Shown here: positions 6,706 to 9,518 of the stretch, in pieces
Numbering within the stretch: the stretch's first letter is position 1
Layout of the letters: every line of letters starts with the position of its first letter
NCBI GenBank assembly: GCA_030690925.1
Contig: JAUYFO010000015.1
Coordinates: 1-9,518 of the forward strand
DNA from: Candidatus Moraniibacteriota bacterium
Lineage (GTDB): Bacteria; Patescibacteriota; Minisyncoccia; Moranbacterales; UBA1568
DNA length: 9,518 bases
Direction of reading: 5' to 3'
The notes under the pieces: generated by a model
Told to the model about the DNA's origin: nothing
What the model saw: the letters and a program-made list of their open reading frames with translations, nothing else
Databases searched by the model: none
Program-made: the position numbers and the translations under genes

Positions 6706-6707
6706 TT
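6633..6707 (+). ncRNA. Candidate small RNA A (two hairpins, intrinsic terminator)
   Basis: A predicted transcript of about 75 nt. The first hairpin pairs CTATCGGTTA (6635-6644) with TAACTGATAG (6649-6658), ten pairs including one G-U, around a GCCA loop. A 16-base single-stranded linker follows. Then comes the terminator stem GTAGCCCTCC (6675-6684) with GGAGGGCTAC (6689-6698), perfect, closed by a GCGA (GNRA) tetraloop and followed by TTTGTTTTT. No open reading frame of interest was seen. It runs opposite to the NYN and res genes and touches the NYN stop codon only at the T-tract. Its family is not recognised. Alternatively the hairpins are DNA- or mRNA-level punctuation of the minus-strand operon. 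Confidence 0.45.
6675..6707 (+). terminator. Intrinsic terminator oriented to the plus strand
   Basis: A perfect 10-bp GC-rich stem with a GCGA tetraloop, followed by TTTGTTTTT on the plus strand only. On the minus strand the hairpin is followed by CCCTTGG, so it should not terminate the NYN-res transcript. No plus-strand protein gene lies upstream. Confidence 0.8.
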
Positions 6708-7299
6708 AATCATTACCCCCTCTATGTTTCAACTCTCGCCTCCAAATATCTTCTTCCAAAACAAGTACATCAAAATACCCATCTCCGCCTGTCCGCAACT
6801 CTTGAGAAACATTATTTCTTGAAGAAAATATATATACTTTTTTCCCTCTGTTTTTCAAATATGTTACCAGTGCGAGAAAATCAGAATCTCCTGTAAAAAA
6901 TACTGCTGTACCATATTTATTCATATGATGGATGACATCAATCGTCATCTCAACATCCATATTCCCTTTTTCTTGTACTGAGTCTCCTAATTTGTCACTA
7001 TGAATTGTGATTCTCTTCAACTCTTTCTTCTGAACAGTAAACCCGAGTCCTTTTTTAAGATAAGTGAAAAACCTATGTTTACCGTCAAGATCATATCCTC
7101 GGGTACCATCAGCTGGGTATGCTGTGTAATAAAATACTTGAATGGTCGAAGCATTAAACTTTGTTTTCAAAAATGCTTTTAGTTTTTCATAGTCGAACAT
7201 CAACCCCTTCGCTTTCTGCGCCTGCCACAAATTTGACGCATCAATAAAAACATAGACAATATTTCCTGTTTGATTTTTTTTCTTCTCTTCTTGTACCAT
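6706..7299 (-). CDS. NYN (LabA/PIN-like) domain protein, probable ribonuclease
   Basis: A 197-residue protein with one NYN domain, a PIN-like fold usually assigned metal-dependent RNase activity. Conserved acidic positions are visible: D20 in VFIDASNLW (N23 adjacent), D115 in KGNMDVEMTIDVI, and D138/D140 in FFTGDSDFLALV, followed by YLKNRGKKVYIFSSRNNVSQELR, typical of the LabA-like branch. The N-terminus is a short Lys-rich tail (MVQEEKKKNQ). It lies between mod (80 bases upstream) and res (134 bases downstream) on the same strand, an unusual place because mod and res are normally adjacent. A hand count of 6841-6900 gives 33% GC, against 57% for 5821-5880 in res, suggesting separate acquisition. 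The ATG at 7299 has no Shine-Dalgarno sequence. A role as an accessory RNase of the defence locus is inference only. Confidence 0.88.
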   Translation of the reverse strand: MVQEEKKKNQTGNIVYVFIDASNLWQAQKAKGLMFDYEKLKAFLKTKFNASTIQVFYYTAYPADGTRGYDLDGKHRFFTYLKKGLGFTVQKKELKRITIHSDKLGDSVQEKGNMDVEMTIDVIHHMNKYGTAVFFTGDSDFLALVTYLKNRGKKVYIFSSRNNVSQELRTGGDGYFDVLVLEEDIWRRELKHRGGND

Positions 7300-7311
7300 A
7301 ATAATGTCTTA

Positions 7312-7320
7312 TGTTATAAT
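7312..7320 (+). promoter_or_regulatory. Extended -10 promoter of a second small plus-strand RNA
   Basis: The plus strand has a perfect extended -10, TGTTATAAT (7312-7320). A weak -35, TTGTAC (about 7291-7296), lies 18 bases upstream. Extended -10 promoters often work with poor -35 boxes. The same TTATAA core could also serve a minus-strand -10 (TATAAC) for the NYN gene, which would give a very short leader. Confidence 0.5.
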
Positions 7321-7326
7321 CAGCTT

Positions 7327-7381
7327 ATGGATGGGGGTGTCCCCAATCGGTACGAGGTCCCGCAAGGGACTTTTTGCTTTT
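7327..7381 (+). ncRNA. Candidate small RNA B (two hairpins, intrinsic terminator)
   Basis: A predicted transcript of about 54 nt. The first hairpin has stem GGGG/CCCC around TGT (7334-7344), extended by AT/AT across a mismatch. The terminator hairpin GTCCC-GCAA-GGGAC (7357-7370), again with a GNRA loop, is followed by TTTTTGCTTTT. It runs opposite to mod and the NYN gene and overlaps the last codon or stop of mod only at its T-tract. The layout (promoter, short hairpin, GNRA-loop terminator) repeats that of the unit on the other side of the NYN gene, although the sequences are not close copies. The short reading frame that begins at its ATG shows no family features. Confidence 0.42.
7355..7381 (+). 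terminator. Intrinsic terminator oriented to the plus strand
   Basis: Stem GTCCC/GGGAC (extendable by A-T and G-T pairs) with a GCAA tetraloop, then TTTTTGCTTTT. It lacks a T-tract in the minus direction, so it does not look like the mod terminator. Confidence 0.75.
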
Positions 7382-9287
7382 ATATCACTTTCATTACTAA
7401 ATTCCTTGCGATGTTTATTTTGGTCGTGTCGTCTAACGCACTATCGAAACAAACGAATGTATCGCTTGGGGAAAGCTTCAGGTTTTCGACTTGGTCTTTG
7501 GTTACTTTGTCTGCAAAAATTACTACAAGTTTTTTGCCGTCACTCTCTACTACCCAGCACTGGATTCCCGCCTGCGCTGGAATGACAGAGCGAACAACAG
7601 AAGCATTCAGATCCAAACCTTCTTTGACGAGGATTTCATAGACAACAGCTTGTTCGTCATAGCCACTTACTAATGGCTGATCGATGAAGAGCTTGGCTTG
7701 TTCTTTCAACGCTTCCGCATCATCTTGGTCAGTCAAGACATTCCACTCGGTGTAATTCGATTTTGCCAGCGCAAAGGCTTTGAAACCAATATCCCCCTTG
7801 CCAATCTTCTCCCCAGCACGGCGGATGCGCTCACGGGAAATTTCGGCAATGGTTTTGTAACCCGCTTTATACGCCTCGCTTTCTTCGGCGGTCGTTTCAG
7901 GAATCTGCACGCATATCCATTTTCTGTTACCTCCGTCTTCCGCATTGAGATCCATCACCGCGTGCGCTGTTGTTCCAGAGCCAGCAAAGAAATCAAGGAT
8001 TAAATCACTATCTTTTGTTCCAGCCACAATACATTTCTTTATTAACGCCACTGCTTTCGGAAAATCAAAAGGAGACACACCTTCAAAAAGTTCTCTCGTG
8101 ACCTCTTTGCCATATTCATTATTTATCTCACTTTCTATCCACAGTGCCTTTTCTTTTGTTGTTGCAAGATCACCATTCTCACCATAAAGATAATCTTTTC
8201 TATAAACCCTCCACGCCTTAGTATTCACTTCTTTTGCAAGAAGACTTCCAATATTTTCCTCTACCTTATTTTTTCCCCACGTCCAACAACCTTCGATTCC
8301 TTTTGAGTTTAAAGGTAATATTTCAACCGAAAAATTATCGTCCTTACTCAGCGAAACCAACTTTGTTTTAGGATTAGTATATATCGGGTAAAAAAGATTT
8401 GGACGATTTGAACGATTAAAGACAGGGTTTCTATTCCGTAATTCTAACAAACGATATTTCCCAACCTCATCTTCTTTGTTATACTCTGAAATTTTTTCGG
8501 CACTTTTTACAATTTCATAAATAGCATCTGTTTCTACATCTTTAACGTAAACTAAAATATATTCATGAGTTTTCGCAAAATATCTATCAAGGGTACGCCC
8601 TCGAGGATTTAACTGTACTATTATTTGCGCCACAAAATTCTCCTCCCCGAAAATCTCGTCCATTATCAAACGCAGATTCGCTACTTCATTGTCGTCGATG
8701 GAAACAAAAATCACCCCATCGTCTTTGAGAAGGTTGCGGGCGAGGAACAGGCGCGGGTACATCATCGTCAGCCAGTCGCTGTGGTAGCGGCCGTTGGATT
8801 CGGGGTTGCTGGTGAGTTTCACGCCGTTCTCGCTCTGTCCGGTGCGCTCGTAGTAGTCGCTCTTGTTTTCGGTGAAATTGTCCGTGTAAATGAAATCCTT
8901 GCCGGTGTTGTAGGGCGGATCGATATAGATCATCTTGATCTTCTCTCGATAGTGTTTCTGCAAAAGCTTCAGTACCTCTAAATTATCCCCTTCGATAAAA
9001 ACATTTTCCGTTGCCTCAAAATTTTTACTTTCTTCTAGTCGCGGCGTTAGCGTGCCGGTCGCCCGTGTACGGATAGCCTGAAAAGCATTACTCTTCCCTG
9101 CCCAACTGAGTCCATACTTTTCCATCCCCGCCAAGGCACCATCGCTCTCAAAAAACGCCTTGAACGCGTCAAAATCAATCTCGCCATCTTTCACGAACTG
9201 CGGAAACACCTTCCGTAATTGTTCCAGCTGTTCATGCTGGGTATCATCCGACGCTTTCGCCACTTTTTCAATCATAGATATGGCCAT
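7380..9287 (-). CDS. mod: Type III DNA (adenine-N6) methyltransferase subunit Mod
   Basis: A 635-residue beta-class adenine methyltransferase that supplies both modification and sequence recognition for the Type III complex. The order of motifs is typical: an N-terminal helical region (residues 1-65), VFIEGDNLEVLKLLQKHY (97-113), catalytic DPPYNTGKDF (123-132), HSDWLTMMYPRLFLAR, then a target-recognition region (about 220-405), and the SAM-binding motif LDFFAGSGTTAHAVM (431-445). The ATG at 9287 overlaps the stop of the upstream small membrane gene (TAATG), so translational coupling is likely; Met5 is an alternative start. Residues about 566-577 (SVIPAQAGIQCW) come from an in-frame dispersed palindromic repeat. 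The target-recognition region is markedly more AT-rich than the flanking catalytic parts. The recognition sequence cannot be predicted. Confidence 0.96.
   Translation of the reverse strand: MAISMIEKVAKASDDTQHEQLEQLRKVFPQFVKDGEIDFDAFKAFFESDGALAGMEKYGLSWAGKSNAFQAIRTRATGTLTPRLEESKNFEATENVFIEGDNLEVLKLLQKHYREKIKMIYIDPPYNTGKDFIYTDNFTENKSDYYERTGQSENGVKLTSNPESNGRYHSDWLTMMYPRLFLARNLLKDDGVIFVSIDDNEVANLRLIMDEIFGEENFVAQIIVQLNPRGRTLDRYFAKTHEYILVYVKDVETDAIYEIVKSAEKISEYNKEDEVGKYRLLELRNRNPVFNRSNRPNLFYPIYTNPKTKLVSLSKDDNFSVEILPLNSKGIEGCWTWGKNKVEENIGSLLAKEVNTKAWRVYRKDYLYGENGDLATTKEKALWIESEINNEYGKEVTRELFEGVSPFDFPKAVALIKKCIVAGTKDSDLILDFFAGSGTTAHAVMDLNAEDGGNRKWICVQIPETTAEESEAYKAGYKTIAEISRERIRRAGEKIGKGDIGFKAFALAKSNYTEWNVLTDQDDAEALKEQAKLFIDQPLVSGYDEQAVVYEILVKEGLDLNASVVRSVIPAQAGIQCWVVESDGKKLVVIFADKVTKDQVENLKLSPSDTFVCFDSALDDTTKINIARNLVMKVI
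7555..7590. repeat. Dispersed palindromic repeat copy inside mod
   Basis: The plus strand has ACTGGATTCCCGCC, TGC, then GCTGGAATGACAG: an inverted repeat (ATTCCCGC against GCTGGAAT, one mismatch) of the kind found as intergenic dRS3/REP-like repeats in many bacteria. In the mod frame it reads VIPAQAGIQ, and on the opposite strand WIPACAGMT, both well-known translations of this repeat. It is in frame and the gene continues on both sides. Confidence 0.8.
8075..8630 (-). other. AT-rich target-recognition region of mod
   Basis: This is the segment between the catalytic DPPY half and the FxGxG half of Mod (about residues 220-405), where Type III enzymes keep their DNA-recognition domain. Hand-counted lines give 27% GC at 8521-8580 and 35% at 8221-8280, against 58% at 8761-8820 in the flanking catalytic part. 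The change is abrupt near 8630, at Mod residue 220. Confidence 0.7.
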
Positions 9288-9508
9288 TATTTATCTGTTT
9301 TCAACCGCCGATAAGCGAGGATAATCCGGACGAGCGAAGTGACGATGAAAATGGTATAGAGGAGAAAGAGAACAAGGAACATGAAGTCTTGCCCGGCATG
9401 GAGCGATCCGCCACCAGGGGCGTTGTCCAAAATCAGGGTCACAACCATGATGATTGGCACAAACCACACGGCAAACCCCCACCATGCCTGAAACACTTCC
9501 TCTCGCAT
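9287..9508 (-). CDS. Small two-helix membrane protein, unknown function
   Basis: A 73-residue protein with two predicted transmembrane helices (about residues 8-27, starting AWWGFAVWF, and about 43-66, LVLFLLYTIFIVTS...). They are joined by a short Gly-rich loop (NAPGGGSLHAGQD), and a basic tail (YRRLKTDK) should stay in the cytoplasm. The family is not recognised. Its stop overlaps the mod start by one base (TAATG), indicating co-transcription and coupling. The ATG at 9508 is the first in the window, but the frame stays open to the window edge, so the true start may lie further upstream. Confidence 0.65.
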   Translation of the reverse strand: MREEVFQAWWGFAVWFVPIIMVVTLILDNAPGGGSLHAGQDFMFLVLFLLYTIFIVTSLVRIILAYRRLKTDK

Positions 9509-9518
9509 CTTGTAGGTG

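Noticed and set aside
6675..6707. The hairpin as terminator of the NYN gene on the minus strand.
   Set aside because: After the stem the minus strand reads CCCTTGG, without a T-tract; the T-tract is on the plus strand only.
6633..7381. A ToxIN-like Type III toxin-antitoxin arrangement, with structured RNA next to the NYN gene.
   Set aside because: In that system the repeated RNA precedes the toxin on the same strand with a terminator between. Here the RNA-like units are on the opposite strand and contain no tandem repeats, and the NYN fold is not the ToxN fold.
7380..9287. Simple-sequence repeats for phase variation in mod.
   Set aside because: No tandem tetra- or pentanucleotide tract is visible in the gene; only the single palindromic repeat copy was found.
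381..9508. All ten stop codons in the window are TAA or TAG, none TGA; possible UGA recoding as in Gracilibacteria or Absconditabacteria.
   Set aside because: The long genes (res, mod) read full length with no in-frame TGA and normal GGN glycines. With code 25, many TGA codons would be expected inside genes. Ten stops is too small a sample.
1..9518. tRNA genes, rRNA, CRISPR arrays, insertion sequences or integrase attachment sites.
   Set aside because: No cloverleaf-like segment, regularly spaced repeats, transposase frame or long terminal inverted repeats were seen on either strand.

Overview
The window is bacterial chromosomal DNA. It carries a short housekeeping block with ribosomal proteins, followed by a restriction-modification (defence) cluster. 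All genes are on the minus strand except a HAD-type hydrolase fragment at the left edge. The organism is probably a member of the Patescibacteria (candidate phyla radiation). This is an inference from the style of S16 (start at MLAIRF, core ending around the GAQVSDAVHN-type segment) and of L10, from rplJ-rplL standing apart from rplK-rplA and rpoB, and from the lack of a recognisable Shine-Dalgarno sequence at all nine visible starts. All the main genes read intact in the standard code.

Left part (1-2830). The C-terminal part of a HAD phosphatase (+) converges on a DedA-family membrane protein (-). Reading in the minus direction, rpsP comes first with its own near-consensus promoter. A second promoter with a perfect TTGACA box then drives an L10-type leader RNA, which ends in an attenuator hairpin, followed by rplJ and rplL. 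A strong intrinsic terminator closes the rplJ-rplL operon, and dedA follows it.

Right part (2830-9518). In transcription order (right to left) this is a cluster of a two-helix membrane protein, a Type III methyltransferase (mod), a NYN-domain nuclease-like gene, a Type III restriction helicase/endonuclease (res), and a pRiA4b ORF-3-family protein. The membrane protein overlaps mod by one base, and the pRiA4b gene starts 7 bases after res. The NYN gene, at about one third GC in a hand-counted sample, lies between the more GC-rich res and mod genes. On each side of it is a compact unit on the opposite (+) strand: a promoter-like -10, one hairpin, then a GNRA-loop hairpin with a T-tract. These look like two small antisense-orientation RNA genes. 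The mod target-recognition region is also AT-rich, which suggests domain exchange, and mod carries an in-frame copy of a common dispersed palindromic repeat.

Most notable points: (1) the pRiA4b gene is interrupted by a single in-frame TAG, after which 81 codons continue in the same frame with a recognisable C-terminal domain; (2) the two small + strand promoter/hairpin/terminator units flank the NYN gene; (3) the Mod/Res pair carries NYN, pRiA4b and membrane partners, a possible extended defence module.
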